A DNA stretch of 64,000 nt from Pleurocapsa sp. PCC 7319 (GCF_000332195.1 NZ_KB235922.1:6049322-6113321), one strand, 5' to 3'; counted from the first letter of the stretch, positions 1 through 10,269 are shown. The notes: a model not told the origin generated them from the letters alone. A program made the numbers and translations.

Positions 1-1
1 C

Positions 2-106
2 GATCAGCTAGTAGCAATTCCTTTAGTGGGGAAAACCCCCAGTCTTAATGCTTCCGTCGCCACTGCGATCGCACTTTATGAAGTATTTCGGCAAAGACAA
101 TTTTGA
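2..106 (+). CDS. TrmH/SpoU-family RNA methyltransferase, C-terminal end only
   Basis: Only the last 34 codons are inside the window; the frame is open from the left edge to a TGA at 104-106. The residues [19 protein letters not shown] match the last conserved motif of SpoU/TrmH 2'-O-ribose methyltransferases, the Ser-Leu-Asn-x-Ser-Val segment that helps form the trefoil-knot SAM pocket. The N-terminal part and substrate specificity (tRNA or 23S rRNA) cannot be seen. The stop codon is also the first three bases of a TGATTAC heptamer array. Confidence 0.8.
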   Translation, partial: DQLVAIPLVGKTPSLNASVATAIALYEVFRQRQF

Positions 107-120
107 TTACTGATTACTGA
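104..120 (+). repeat. Short TGATTAC heptamer array at a stop codon
   Basis: Two and a half copies of TGATTAC begin exactly at the TGA stop of the methyltransferase gene. The same heptamer recurs at 29757-29777 (opposite strand), 32381-32429 and 43314-43341. Confidence 0.75.
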
Positions 121-123
121 TCT

Positions 124-939
124 TTATTCTTTCCCAAACCTAAATTGATCGAGCCATTTTTGGATATCTGCTAAAACTAAGTCAGGAATTTCCCAAGGGA
201 AGAGATGGGCGACTTGGGGATAATTTTTATATTGACAATTTTTAAGATGTTGGGCAGTTTTTTGACTAGAGTAAGCAGTGATATGGCGATCGCATTCTGC
301 CGATAACATTAAACAAGGAATATTTATTCGATGTAAATCATCTAGGCGATTATAACCCTGTCTAATTGCTGTTGATAAAGCTGTATTTGCTGCCTTGGAA
401 GTTTGCCAATAAGCAGGAGTTCCTTCTTTAGCTAAATAATGATAGGACTCAGGACTATGATGACTAACTAAATAACGGAAAAGCGATCGCTTACCAAAAG
501 TATTAATATTCCACTGCCAACCAGGTTTTAGATAATTAATTATGCCCCCGATACCAGTAAACAATAAATCCTGTCTAGTCGGCCTAGGATGACTACTAAG
601 GGGATGGGCAGCAGTGGCGATTAAAACCATTCCACTGAACCTTTTTGAGTCTGCCAGGGCTAATTCCATCGCGATAATACCCCCTAATGACCAACCCAAC
701 AGCAAACAACGATCAATTTGATGTTTATCTAGTAAAGTTGTGAGATCATTTATATGTTCCCGCATTTCAAAATTTTGCTGACATTGACTTTTTCCATAGC
801 CACGCAAATCGGGAGCAATAGTCTGATATTTCTGGGAAAGATAATTAGTAAATACAGACATACTAGCAGCAGAACCAGGATGACCATGTAAGCAGAGAAT
901 GGGAAACCCTTGTCCTTTGATTTTCGTATTTAGATCCAT
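124..939 (-). CDS. Alpha/beta-fold hydrolase
   Basis: A 271-residue protein of the alpha/beta hydrolase superfamily, of the usual length for a single-domain member. The oxyanion-hole motif LCLHGHPGS is near residue 15, and the nucleophile elbow GWSLGG (Ser nucleophile) is near residue 83. The acid is probably in SAECDRH and the catalytic His in QVAHLFPWE near the C-terminus. No signal peptide is visible, so it should be cytoplasmic. The substrate is not evident; family members include esterases, haloperoxidase-like enzymes and lactonases. The gene converges on the RNA methyltransferase gene and lies downstream of the DUF559 gene on the same strand. Confidence 0.85.
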   Translation of the reverse strand: MDLNTKIKGQGFPILCLHGHPGSAASMSVFTNYLSQKYQTIAPDLRGYGKSQCQQNFEMREHINDLTTLLDKHQIDRCLLLGWSLGGIIAMELALADSKRFSGMVLIATAAHPLSSHPRPTRQDLLFTGIGGIINYLKPGWQWNINTFGKRSLFRYLVSHHSPESYHYLAKEGTPAYWQTSKAANTALSTAIRQGYNRLDDLHRINIPCLMLSAECDRHITAYSSQKTAQHLKNCQYKNYPQVAHLFPWEIPDLVLADIQKWLDQFRFGKE

Positions 940-964
940 AAATTTAATTTTAATTTTAGTCTAA

Positions 965-1342
965 TCACTTTAAGGAACTTAAACCTTCAATGCGATCGCA
1001 AACTACATCAAAATTATGTAAGACCTCATCATTAGTAAAGCGAATCACCATCAAACCATAACCTTCAAGAATATTAGTTCTTTTTGCATCATAAAACTGT
1101 CCCGCTTCGGTAAAATGAGAAGCTCCATCAACTTCAATCACCAACTTCAACGCAGCACAATAAAAATCCACAATAAAATATGCGATCGGTCTTTGTCTCA
1201 ACACCCTAAACTTAAAACTTCTCAGATAGCCATACCAAAGTTTTCTCTCTGCTGGGGTCATATTCTTCCGCAATTTTCTAGCTTTTTCTACCAAATTAGA
1301 ATTATAGGGAAGATGAAAACTATTCAAGTTGCGATCGCGCAT
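965..1342 (-). CDS. DUF559-family endonuclease-like protein
   Basis: A 125-residue protein matching the DUF559 family, whose fold is related to very-short-patch-repair endonucleases and the PD-(D/E)XK class. The family signature is visible: KARKLRKNMTPAERKLW near residue 20, QRPIAYFIVDFYC near 50, the acidic VIEVDGASH near 68 and RTNILEGYGLMVIRFTNDEV near 88. These stand-alone proteins are widespread in cyanobacteria and usually uncharacterised. It has no methylase neighbour, so a restriction role is not supported. The start follows no strong ribosome binding site. Confidence 0.75.
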   Translation of the reverse strand: MRDRNLNSFHLPYNSNLVEKARKLRKNMTPAERKLWYGYLRSFKFRVLRQRPIAYFIVDFYCAALKLVIEVDGASHFTEAGQFYDAKRTNILEGYGLMVIRFTNDEVLHNFDVVCDRIEGLSSLK

Positions 1343-1450
1343 AATTATTTATTTATGAAGCAGCTGACACTCCTAGGATTCCCTCAAACAGTTAGAAAGC
1401 TTACGAGGATTTTGTCGAGTTTTAATACTTTCTACTCAACGCCTTCTTTT

Positions 1451-1533
1451 CCCCCCTTTATAAGGGGGGCAAGGGGGGATCCCAACCATCAACATCAATC
1501 CAGGATCCCCCTAAATCGCCCTTAACAAGGGGG
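1451..1533. repeat. Palindromic G/C-run repeat (MITE-like)
   Basis: Runs of C and G form nested inverted repeats. CCCCCCTTTATAAGGGGGG is itself a hairpin, and the left half (GGGGGGATCCC) pairs with the right half (GGATCCCCCTAAATCGCCC ... AAGGGGGA). Similar elements are dispersed in many cyanobacterial genomes. No gene is encoded. Confidence 0.6.
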
Positions 1534-1974
1534 ACTTTATTAGTAAAATTCTGCATAAATCTTGAATGTGAAAAAACACAAATTAAATTTACAAAAAATA
1601 TAGTCAACAACACTGAATTAATTATATTTATCATTCAAAAAATCCGTGCATATACACATCAAACAGATTGCCAAGTATTATCACTATTTTCACTGAATAT
1701 TACTAATGAAACAAGCATTCGTTACTAAGTAATATTGCACCAACTAACATCTGTCTATATGTTTTTTCTTACTGTTAAATACTGATTTCCATGCTCTACT
1801 TAAAATAAAGCAATATTTTACTCAGTTATTAGACCGAAATAGTACTGAAATCATTAAATAAGCTTCATATAAAAAATATAAAAAGAATAGCATAATTACT
1901 AGTTTCAAAATCAATAAATACTGAATAACATTGAACGGTTAATGTTGCGCGGAGTATTTTTAAATAATAAACTT
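1534..1974. other. AT-rich intergenic region
   Basis: About 440 bases of AT-rich DNA between the palindromic repeat and the CARDB gene. I see no convincing open frame, RNA gene or terminator. It presumably holds the promoter of the CARDB gene. Confidence 0.5.
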
Positions 1975-4104
1975 ATGGCAATAGATCTAACTAGTACATT
2001 TTTCAATATAGTTCAAGAGCAGACAGATTTCGGACAGGCTATAAACGTTGAGTTTACTGTCAAAAATGATGGTGATATGGACGTAGATCCATTTTCCCTT
2101 GACATTTTCTTAAGACCCAATACGAACATTGGCGATCTCAATGATGAATCTTATCAGCTTGGTACTTATGACATTGTAACTGGACTTAAAGCTGGAGAAG
2201 AAGTTACTAAAACCTTCAAATACTCAACCCCTGCTGCTGATAATCCCTTTTGGGTAGGAGAAGGAACTTACTATGCAGGTTTATTTATCGACCCCGATTT
2301 TGAAATTGATGAAACTGATCTCTTCAATAATTACACAGGTGGGTCATCCGCAGATTTCCAGGTTTTTTACGACTCATATGAAGTTGTAGACTATGGACCG
2401 TCAGATCTCGCTGCTAGTAGCATAGATGTTGGCGGAAGCGGTCTTCAGCCAGGCGATCACGTTCCGCTGACTTTTACAGTTGAGAATCTCGATCAAACTA
2501 ATCCTGCCCATCCTTTTTCCATCGACATATATCTAAATTCAACTCAAGGCTCATTTGACCCAGATAGCGATCTCAAACTTGGGTTTTATGATATCAGAGA
2601 GGTCTTAGATCCTGGAACTGGTGTCACTAAAAGCTATACCTATACTTTACCTGGAGTAGATGATGCAGTTTGGGATGCTATCGGTGATGGTACCCATTAC
2701 ATCCATCTCGATGTTGACCCAACTAATGAAGTTGAAGAATTCGATGACGGCAACAACAGTGGTCAAGGTTTAGGGTTTGATTCTGTTTCATTTGACGTTT
2801 CGGGAATCAATGATGCTCCTGATTTAGTCGTATCTCATTTTTCGGCTCCTGATAGCTTTAATGCTGGAGATACTATTTCAGTTGATTATGAGATTGCCAA
2901 CATCGGTGGTTTAGACGCTGAGTCCTTGGCTGCTGGTTTTTATATCACTACAACAGATTATCTTGCTTCTGGAGAGCCTGTTGGTGTTGATGATGTTCCC
3001 GGAATTCTATTCTTGCAAGGCGATCTCGATTCTTCGCTATTTGACGTTGCAGCGGGTGCCAGTACTGGTATAATGACCACTGATTTGACTATCCCTGAAG
3101 GATGGGGTGGTTTTTCTGGTGACGGTGAGTACGTGATCGGTGCCATTGCTGACGTATTTGATGATGTTACTGAAGGCGATGAGAACAATAACAGTAACAA
3201 TATTGCCGATCAAGATTATCAAACTGTCTCTATCGCAGCTCCTGATAACACTGGAGCAGTAGATTTAGAAGGCTCTTATTTTGAACTTGGTACTGACGAG
3301 ATTGAAGCCGGAGGAGAAGTTGATTTAAGTTTTGAAGTTGCCAATAAAGATATTGGACATGTTGGAACTTTTGATATTGATCTCTATCTCTCTCACGATG
3401 AAAATATCTCCGCCGATGAAGATTATTATCTTGGTACCTACACTATCGTAGACGGCATTATAGGTCAGACTGATACTGGAGTGAAGAGCTTTACTTACCA
3501 CGCACCAGAAGCTGGAGATCCTTTCTGGCAAGGTGGCGATGCTCCTTATTATGCAGGAATGATCATCGATCCTGAGAATCTTGTTGCCGAAACCGATGAA
3601 ACTAACAATAGTAATTTCGGTGAAGGTTTAGACTTCGCTTCTACTCCTAAAGTTGCCGACTTAATGTCTAAGAGTTTGGAGATTGTTGGCGATACTGATA
3701 CCTTCAGTGCTGGAGATACTATCGAAGTTCAATACGAGATCATGAACGAAGGTACAGGAGCAGCAGAAGATTTTGCGGCTGGTTTCTATCTCTTTGATGA
3801 CGAGTATGCAACTAGTAATGAAGAATTAAGTATTGATGATGTACCAGAGGTATTCTTCTTACAAGGCGATCAAGCTTCTTCTTTAATCAGTCTGGAGGCT
3901 GGCGAAAGTACTGGTATGGTTACTACTGAGCTAACTTTACCTCAAGAGTGGGATGGTTATCTCAACGCTTCTGGAGGTCTTAATCTTGGTGTTGCAGCCG
4001 ATCCTTACCAAGACGTTGATGAAAGTAATGAATTGAATAATAGCCTCAATGGTGCTGGCGTTGATTACCAAGAGATATTCATTACCTCTGATAATGTCGC
4101 ATAG
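1975..4104 (+). CDS. CARDB-repeat (Ig-like) protein
   Basis: About 709 residues made almost wholly of five CARDB-type beta-sandwich repeats of about 130-145 residues. Each opens with a (V/A)DL...AGD.(I/V).(V/F).. strand pattern and closes with an acidic, Asn-rich loop such as ETDETNNSNF, EGDENNNSNN or ESNELNNSLN. The protein is acidic. No classical signal peptide, membrane anchor or RTX nonapeptide is visible, so secretion (if any) would be non-classical. I chose ATG 1975 (start MAIDLTS); an in-frame ATG at 1942 would add 11 residues, and neither has a clear ribosome binding site. CARDB domains are adhesion or extracellular scaffold modules, so a surface or matrix role is inferred only. Confidence 0.75.
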   Translation: MAIDLTSTFFNIVQEQTDFGQAINVEFTVKNDGDMDVDPFSLDIFLRPNTNIGDLNDESYQLGTYDIVTGLKAGEEVTKTFKYSTPAADNPFWVGEGTYYAGLFIDPDFEIDETDLFNNYTGGSSADFQVFYDSYEVVDYGPSDLAASSIDVGGSGLQPGDHVPLTFTVENLDQTNPAHPFSIDIYLNSTQGSFDPDSDLKLGFYDIREVLDPGTGVTKSYTYTLPGVDDAVWDAIGDGTHYIHLDVDPTNEVEEFDDGNNSGQGLGFDSVSFDVSGINDAPDLVVSHFSAPDSFNAGDTISVDYEIANIGGLDAESLAAGFYITTTDYLASGEPVGVDDVPGILFLQGDLDSSLFDVAAGASTGIMTTDLTIPEGWGGFSGDGEYVIGAIADVFDDVTEGDENNNSNNIADQDYQTVSIAAPDNTGAVDLEGSYFELGTDEIEAGGEVDLSFEVANKDIGHVGTFDIDLYLSHDENISADEDYYLGTYTIVDGIIGQTDTGVKSFTYHAPEAGDPFWQGGDAPYYAGMIIDPENLVAETDETNNSNFGEGLDFASTPKVADLMSKSLEIVGDTDTFSAGDTIEVQYEIMNEGTGAAEDFAAGFYLFDDEYATSNEELSIDDVPEVFFLQGDQASSLISLEAGESTGMVTTELTLPQEWDGYLNASGGLNLGVAADPYQDVDESNELNNSLNGAGVDYQEIFITSDNVA

Positions 4105-4309
4105 TATTTCATGTTACGATAGCAAATTTTCTTATCGACATTTAATTAATTAGGTAGGAAGAAATCTAATCTGTTTGTTGCCGAGAACATAAGGTTTGAT
4201 CACGGCACTAATAAAATTAAGTTCAAGGAGAATTAACCAAGTCGAAAAACCCAGATAAATCATAGATCGAGTTACGAAGAACCTAAAAATACCCTCAATT
4301 ATTTTTATC

Positions 4310-4345
4310 GGACTAAGGCGATCGCCTTAGTCCTTTCTTTTGTTT
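4310..4345 (+). terminator. Rho-independent terminator built on a HIP1 palindrome
   Basis: A perfect 12-bp self-complementary stem (GGACTAAGGCGA and its complement) centred on the HIP1 core GCGATCGC is followed by a T-rich tract. It lies about 200 bases after the CARDB gene and about 70 before the GH57 gene. Confidence 0.65.
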
Positions 4346-4417
4346 TAAGAATTTTAGTTAAGGATTAAGATCTATATTGATTTAGTATCTTGCTAACTGC
4401 TACCTGTTGATAAATAT

Positions 4418-6664
4418 ATGTCTCATCCTCTCTACGTCGCTTTTGTTTGGCATCAACATCAACCCCTATATAAGTCAAGAGAAGCAGATTCCGATGCCTG
4501 GGGGCAGTATCGTCTTCCTTGGGTTCGTCTGCACGGTACCAAAGATTATCTGGATTTAGTTTTGATGCTAGAACGTTATCCTAAATTGCATCAAACGGTA
4601 AATTTAGTACCTTCATTAATGTTGCAGCTAGAAGATTATGCTGAAGGTGAGGCGATGGACCCTTATTTGGCACTGGCATTAACTCCTGCAGCTCAATTAA
4701 AGCCTAAAGATAAACAGTATATTATTAAGCATTTCTTTGATGGGCACTATCACACTTTGGTTGAACCCCATCCTCGTTATGACCAACTGTACCATCAGCG
4801 TCAGAATAAAGGTGGTGCTTGGTGTTTAGAAAATTGGACTGATCAGGATTATAGTGATTTACTGGCGTGGCATAATCTTGCCTGGATTGATCCTTTATTT
4901 TGGGATGATGCCGAGATTGCAGCATGGCTCAAACAGGGTAAGAATTTTACTCTCAGCGATCGCCAGAGAATTTATTCTAAACAGAGAGAAATTATTAGCC
5001 GCATCATTCCTCAGCATAAAAAGATGCAGGATCAGGGGCAGTTAGAAGTAACAACAACTCCTTACACTCATCCAATCTTACCTTTACTGGCAGATACTAA
5101 CGCTGGTCAAGTAGCTGTCCCCAAAATGATTTTGCCCCATAGTCGTTTTCAATGGTCAGAAGACATTCCCCGCCATTTGAGTATTGCCTGGGAGATGTAT
5201 CTAGATCGATTTGGTCAAGAGCCTTATGGTTTATGGCCCTCGGAACAGTCTGTTAGCCCGACGATTTTGCCCTACATTACGAAGCAAGGTTTCAAGTGGA
5301 TCTGTTCCGATGAAGCAGTTTTAGGCTGGAGCATTAAACATTTTTTCCATCGTGATGAAGCTGGAAATGTCTACGAACCAGAGTATTTATATCGTCCCTA
5401 CAGGCTGGAAACTGAACATGGAGACTTAGCTATTGTTTTCCGTGATCACCGTCTGTCAGATTTAATTGGCTTTACCTATAGCGGTATGACTCCTCGTCAT
5501 GCAGCAGCAGATTTAATTGGACATTTAGAAGCGATCGCTCGTTCTCTCAAATCTCATCAAGATAACCCCGATGCTGCTTTACAAAAACCTTGGCTAGTAA
5601 CAATTGCCTTAGATGGAGAAAACTGCTGGGAATACTATCATCGTGATGGTGCACCCTTTTTAGAAGCTCTGTACGAACGTTTGAGTCGTGATGAGGATAT
5701 TAAACTGGTAACGGTAAGAGAATTTATTGAGCAGTTTCCACCTACAGAGACCCTTCATGCCGAACAATTACACAGTGGTTCTTGGGTAGACGGCAACTTT
5801 ACAACTTGGATTGGCGATCCTGTGAAAAATCGGGCTTGGGAATTACTAACCGAAGCCAGAGAAACTTTAGCCAGACATCCTGAAGCAACTGAAGAAACCA
5901 ATCCTGAAGTGTGGGAAGCATTATATGCAGCAGAGGGGTCAGACTGGTTTTGGTGGTTTGGAGAAGGTCATTCTTCTAATCAGGATGAAATGTTTGATCA
6001 ACTATTTCGGGAACATATTTGTGCTATCTATCAAGCCTTAGATGAGCCAATTCCCGAAAAAATCTATCAGTCAGTAGACAAACATGAAGTCAAAGGCGAT
6101 CGGGCTCCCCAAGGCTTTATTCACCCAATTATTAACGGTATTGGTGACGAACAGGATTGGGATCGTGCAGGCAGAATCGAGGTCGGTGGTGCCAGAGGCA
6201 CAATGCACCGCAGTAGTGTAGTGCAGCGATTATTTTATGGTTTAGATCATCTGAATTTTTATCTTCGTTTAGATTTTAAGGCTGGAGTTCAGCCAGGAAA
6301 AGATATTCCAGGGGAATTGCATTTACTGTGGTACTATCCCAATGTCACCAACCATAACAGTCCCGCACCAATCGCTAGTCTACCCGATGAACCACCGTTA
6401 AACTATTATTTTCACCATCATTTAGGCATCAACTTGATTACAGATTCAGTTTGGTTACAAGAAGCCCAAGCCCATTGTCAATGGCATATTCGCGCCTGTC
6501 GAGCTGAGGCAGTATTCGATCAGTGTTTAGAAATTGCCGTCCCTTGGGCTGATTTACACATTGAACCTGATTATCCTTTAGAAATACTAGGTATTTTTGC
6601 CGATCATGGTGAATATCGAAGCCTTGTTCCTGAAGACAAGTTTATTGTCTTATACGCTCCGTGA
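4418..6664 (+). CDS. Glycoside hydrolase family 57 protein (alpha-amylase/glucanotransferase-like)
   Basis: A 748-residue cytoplasmic protein of GH57, the retaining alpha-glucan-active family. It begins with the family motif VAFVWHQHQPLYK. GLWPSEQSVS near residue 275 should carry the nucleophile Glu, FRDHRLSDLIGF near 348 the acid/base Asp, and ALDGENCWEYY near 400 the last conserved motif. The final ~190 residues (HPIINGIGDEQDWD onward) form an extra beta-rich domain seen in long cyanobacterial members. Likely substrates are glycogen or malto-oligosaccharides; hydrolysis, branching and transglycosylation cannot be told apart here. The TGA stop lies at the right end of a TnpB transposon; without it the frame would end in the same residues with TAA. 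Confidence 0.85.
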   Translation: MSHPLYVAFVWHQHQPLYKSREADSDAWGQYRLPWVRLHGTKDYLDLVLMLERYPKLHQTVNLVPSLMLQLEDYAEGEAMDPYLALALTPAAQLKPKDKQYIIKHFFDGHYHTLVEPHPRYDQLYHQRQNKGGAWCLENWTDQDYSDLLAWHNLAWIDPLFWDDAEIAAWLKQGKNFTLSDRQRIYSKQREIISRIIPQHKKMQDQGQLEVTTTPYTHPILPLLADTNAGQVAVPKMILPHSRFQWSEDIPRHLSIAWEMYLDRFGQEPYGLWPSEQSVSPTILPYITKQGFKWICSDEAVLGWSIKHFFHRDEAGNVYEPEYLYRPYRLETEHGDLAIVFRDHRLSDLIGFTYSGMTPRHAAADLIGHLEAIARSLKSHQDNPDAALQKPWLVTIALDGENCWEYYHRDGAPFLEALYERLSRDEDIKLVTVREFIEQFPPTETLHAEQLHSGSWVDGNFTTWIGDPVKNRAWELLTEARETLARHPEATEETNPEVWEALYAAEGSDWFWWFGEGHSSNQDEMFDQLFREHICAIYQALDEPIPEKIYQSVDKHEVKGDRAPQGFIHPIINGIGDEQDWDRAGRIEVGGARGTMHRSSVVQRLFYGLDHLNFYLRLDFKAGVQPGKDIPGELHLLWYYPNVTNHNSPAPIASLPDEPPLNYYFHHHLGINLITDSVWLQEAQAHCQWHIRACRAEAVFDQCLEIAVPWADLHIEPDYPLEILGIFADHGEYRSLVPEDKFIVLYAP

Positions 6665-6860
6665 CTTTTCCCAACGCTTCAGCTAACGCTTCACTCAGAT
6701 TATAGCGTGGGCTTCCTCACCTCGCGGTAAGGAGCTTACTGCCCTGTCAGACTTCGCGCGTTCCCAAGCGGAGGAAACCTCCGCGGGGTCGCTCATCTGA
6801 TTTGCGCCACTTATCTAGGCAAAATGCCCCCGACAGCCCGACTTGACAGTCTATTTCTTT
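6661..6860 (-). ncRNA. Probable omega-RNA (reRNA) of the first TnpB
   Basis: TnpB nucleases use a guide RNA transcribed from the 3' end of tnpB and the right end of the element. The G/C-rich structured region after the zinc ribbon, with GAGGAAGCCCACGCTATAATC read on the minus strand, resembles such scaffolds. The guide would start beyond 6661, inside the GH57 3' end. This is inferred from the family; boundaries are approximate. Confidence 0.35.
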
Positions 6861-8015
6861 CCCCCAAAGTCCTTGGGTACTATGTTTTTCTATGCCTCGG
6901 TTACACAATTCTTGAGCTGATGCTATATCTCTATCAGTTTCGTACAGACACTCAGGACAAGAATGCATTCTATCCTCTAGTTCCTTTTTGACTTCAATAC
7001 GGCAATTAGGACAAGTTTGACTGCTGCCACGATGATCTATTTCATCAACAAAGACATTTCGTCTTTTGCCAACATACTTGAGTATTTGTCTGAACTGACC
7101 AAAAGCAGCATCTAGCGTATGCTTACCTAAAAATCCTTTTGCCATGATACGGAAGTCAATATCTTCGAGGAAGATAGTATCTGCCATATTACATAATTTA
7201 TGGGCAAGATTGAACTGGTAGTTCTTACGAACAAAAGCAATATGATTGTGCATTGCTTCTACTTTATTTCTGGCTTTTTCGTAGTTACTAGAACCTCTTT
7301 GTTTCTTAGACAGTCTATGTTGTAGCACTTTCAGCCGACTGTATAGCGTCTTGAAAAACTTACGTCCTGGCTCGACAAAACCATCAGAAGTAGCACAATA
7401 AGATAACAAGCCTACATCAACCCCGATACAGTGACCATGAAACACTGGGTCAGGTATCTCAATATCCGAACCAATGGCGATAACAGCATACCAACCCTTA
7501 GCTTTTTTCAGTACTCTTACTTGCTTGACTACAAAGCCATCTGGTATCGGTCGATGCAAGTTGATTAACACTAAACCAAGTTTGGGTAGTTTTACATGGT
7601 ATCCAGTAACAGGATTAGTTTTGAACTGAGGAAATAATATAGATTTTAATTGTCCATATTTTTTCCACCTTGGAAAACCATAACCTCTGTCTCTGAAGAA
7701 ATCCCAAGCATCATGCAGTCTTCTAATATTCGTTTGCAATACTTGTGAAGGGACTTCTTTGAGCCGAGGAAACTTCTTTTTAGCTGCTGGTAGATTGTTT
7801 TGCTGTTGCCCATATCCAGGAAACGGATAATTAGGAGGCATGATATATTCTGATTCCAGACTACACCTATCAACTGCACACTTACGAGAACCAATGTAAT
7901 CTTTGATTTCTCTGAGTGCATAGTTATAGCAGATACGGCAAGTTTCTAACCACTCTAGTAGTCGCTCTTGCTGCGCAGCATCAGGATAAAATCTATAGGT
8001 GTAGTTAAGTATCAT
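6747..8015 (-). CDS. tnpB: TnpB RNA-guided endonuclease (IS200/IS605 OrfB family)
   Basis: A 422-residue TnpB with all catalytic parts present. It starts with the N-terminal OrfB helix-turn-helix segment (MILNYTYRFYPDAAQQERLLEWL). RuvC motif I is GVDVGL (Asp200), motif II FLEDIDF (Glu284) and motif III DRDIASAQEL (Asp361/363). A zinc ribbon lies between motifs II and III (Cys335, Cys338, Cys353, Cys356). TnpB cleaves DNA next to a transposon-specific TAM, guided by its omega-RNA, and helps retain the element after excision. No tnpA is adjacent. The intact frame suggests recent arrival or selection. Confidence 0.92.
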   Translation of the reverse strand: MILNYTYRFYPDAAQQERLLEWLETCRICYNYALREIKDYIGSRKCAVDRCSLESEYIMPPNYPFPGYGQQQNNLPAAKKKFPRLKEVPSQVLQTNIRRLHDAWDFFRDRGYGFPRWKKYGQLKSILFPQFKTNPVTGYHVKLPKLGLVLINLHRPIPDGFVVKQVRVLKKAKGWYAVIAIGSDIEIPDPVFHGHCIGVDVGLLSYCATSDGFVEPGRKFFKTLYSRLKVLQHRLSKKQRGSSNYEKARNKVEAMHNHIAFVRKNYQFNLAHKLCNMADTIFLEDIDFRIMAKGFLGKHTLDAAFGQFRQILKYVGKRRNVFVDEIDHRGSSQTCPNCRIEVKKELEDRMHSCPECLYETDRDIASAQELCNRGIEKHSTQGLWGKEIDCQVGLSGAFCLDKWRKSDERPRGGFLRLGTREV

Positions 8016-8054
8016 ACAAATTATTCTACTACACTTTTTAGTTATGGTAAATTA

Positions 8055-8087
8055 CTAATTGTAACGGTTCGATGCCGTTACAATTAG
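8055..8087. repeat. Perfect 13-bp stem hairpin
   Basis: CTAATTGTAACGG and CCGTTACAATTAG are exact reverse complements around a 7-base loop. If the TnpB element is removed, the hairpin lies about 8 bases after the GH57 stop, so it may be the original GH57 terminator. Alternatively it is a transposon left-end hairpin. Confidence 0.6.
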
Positions 8088-8186
8088 TTTGGGGATAGCT
8101 GTATCCCAACACTCATCACTATATGCGAAGCGGTATCCTTTAGGACATCCTTGGTGATAGAGCGTGGGACTTAGCTATCCCCCAAA
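8088..8186. repeat. Long imperfect palindrome, dispersed-repeat family
   Basis: TTTGGGGATAGCT at the left pairs with AGCTATCCCCCAAA at the right. Inner arms TCCCAACACTCATCAC and GTGATAGAGCGTGGGA also pair imperfectly. The centre holds GCGAAGCGGTATCCTTTAGG. Parts recur at 10270-10295 (reverse) and 19223-19250 (TAGAGCGTGGGA). Confidence 0.55.
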
Positions 8187-8207
8187 CCCCCTATAAGTTA
8201 ATTCCGT

Positions 8208-8591
8208 TTATTTTTCAAAATAAAAATATTGTTCCGTTCCTTCTTCTAAATAAACCATTTCCGTGGCATCAAGTCTAATGATATTGAGGTAGGAAGGTAC
8301 AGTTTTTTGAATGATTAATTTACTGCCATTACAAACATACGGAGTAGTAACATCCAGAAATGGATCAATTATCAAATTTGTCATTCCTGCACGATTAAAT
8401 TGATGCGTCATCGGTAATGGTGACGCAATTTTATTGTGATCGAGGGAAGTTGATTCAGATACAAGAGTCCACGTACCAAATAAATTATCATCACAAGCTG
8501 AACTGATACTCTTGGATTGCTCTTCAGCATAAGAGACTGTATTGGAAGTTAAACCAAGGATAGCTAAGAAGATAAAAATAAACTGTTTCAT
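8208..8591 (-). CDS. Small exported hypothetical protein
   Basis: A 127-residue protein with a clear Sec signal peptide (MKQFIFIFLAILGLTSNTVSYA, probable cleavage after SYA). The mature part has GTWTLVSES near its start and a run of short beta-type segments, loosely like lipocalin-type or META-type small barrels; two Cys (CDDN and YVCNG) could form a disulfide. I do not recognise a named family. It would lie in the periplasm or outside. It stands alone between transposon-related sequences. Confidence 0.55.
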   Translation of the reverse strand: MKQFIFIFLAILGLTSNTVSYAEEQSKSISSACDDNLFGTWTLVSESTSLDHNKIASPLPMTHQFNRAGMTNLIIDPFLDVTTPYVCNGSKLIIQKTVPSYLNIIRLDATEMVYLEEGTEQYFYFEK

Positions 8592-8759
8592 CTAAAAACT
8601 GAAATATAAAAGATGTCACCAAGATGACATTCTTCTAAAGTCGAAGCAGTGACTTCAGTCTTTTTAGCTAGCAAAGCAGATATTTTGACTAAACTTTAGT
8701 TACGAAGGGGTTTCCTAAAGCGATTGTCTTGAATGTCAAGTTAAATTTGTCTTTTTCAG

Positions 8760-8794
8760 GCGATTGCGCCAAGCGCACTGGCAGAGCCAATCGC
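8760..8794. repeat. 35-bp dispersed repeat, copy 1 (intergenic)
   Basis: A 35-base unit bounded by GCGATTG and CAATCGC. It matches 30 of 35 positions of the copy at 9281-9315, which lies inside the IS110 transposase reading frame. Confidence 0.75.
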
Positions 8795-8877
8795 TACGAA
8801 CAAAATTAAGCCAGGATAATTGGTCATCACACCAATCGTTGACTGCGATGCTATTTGCTTATAAATAGTAGTTAAAT

Positions 8878-10269
<1,392 letters not shown>

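Larger units (their letters stand above)
6661..8046 (-). mobile_element. IS200/IS605-type (IS1341-like) element carrying tnpB only
   Basis: The element contains an intact tnpB on the minus strand and no tnpA, so it would move only with TnpA supplied in trans. The right end (left on the plus strand) has a hairpin at 6670-6721, CCCAACGCT pairing with AGCGTGGG, next to the GH57 stop. I set the left end at a TTAC on the minus strand (8047-8050), by comparison with the TTAC-targeting element at 39-40 kb. Joining 6660 to 8047 gives CCG TAA, which restores a GH57 stop codon without changing the protein. The left boundary is uncertain, because a nearby TTAC at 8061 would give the same junction. Confidence 0.6.

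Noticed and set aside
1115-1525. 136-residue plus-strand frame
   Set aside because: It lies antisense to the DUF559 gene and then runs through the G/C palindrome; the protein shows no family pattern.
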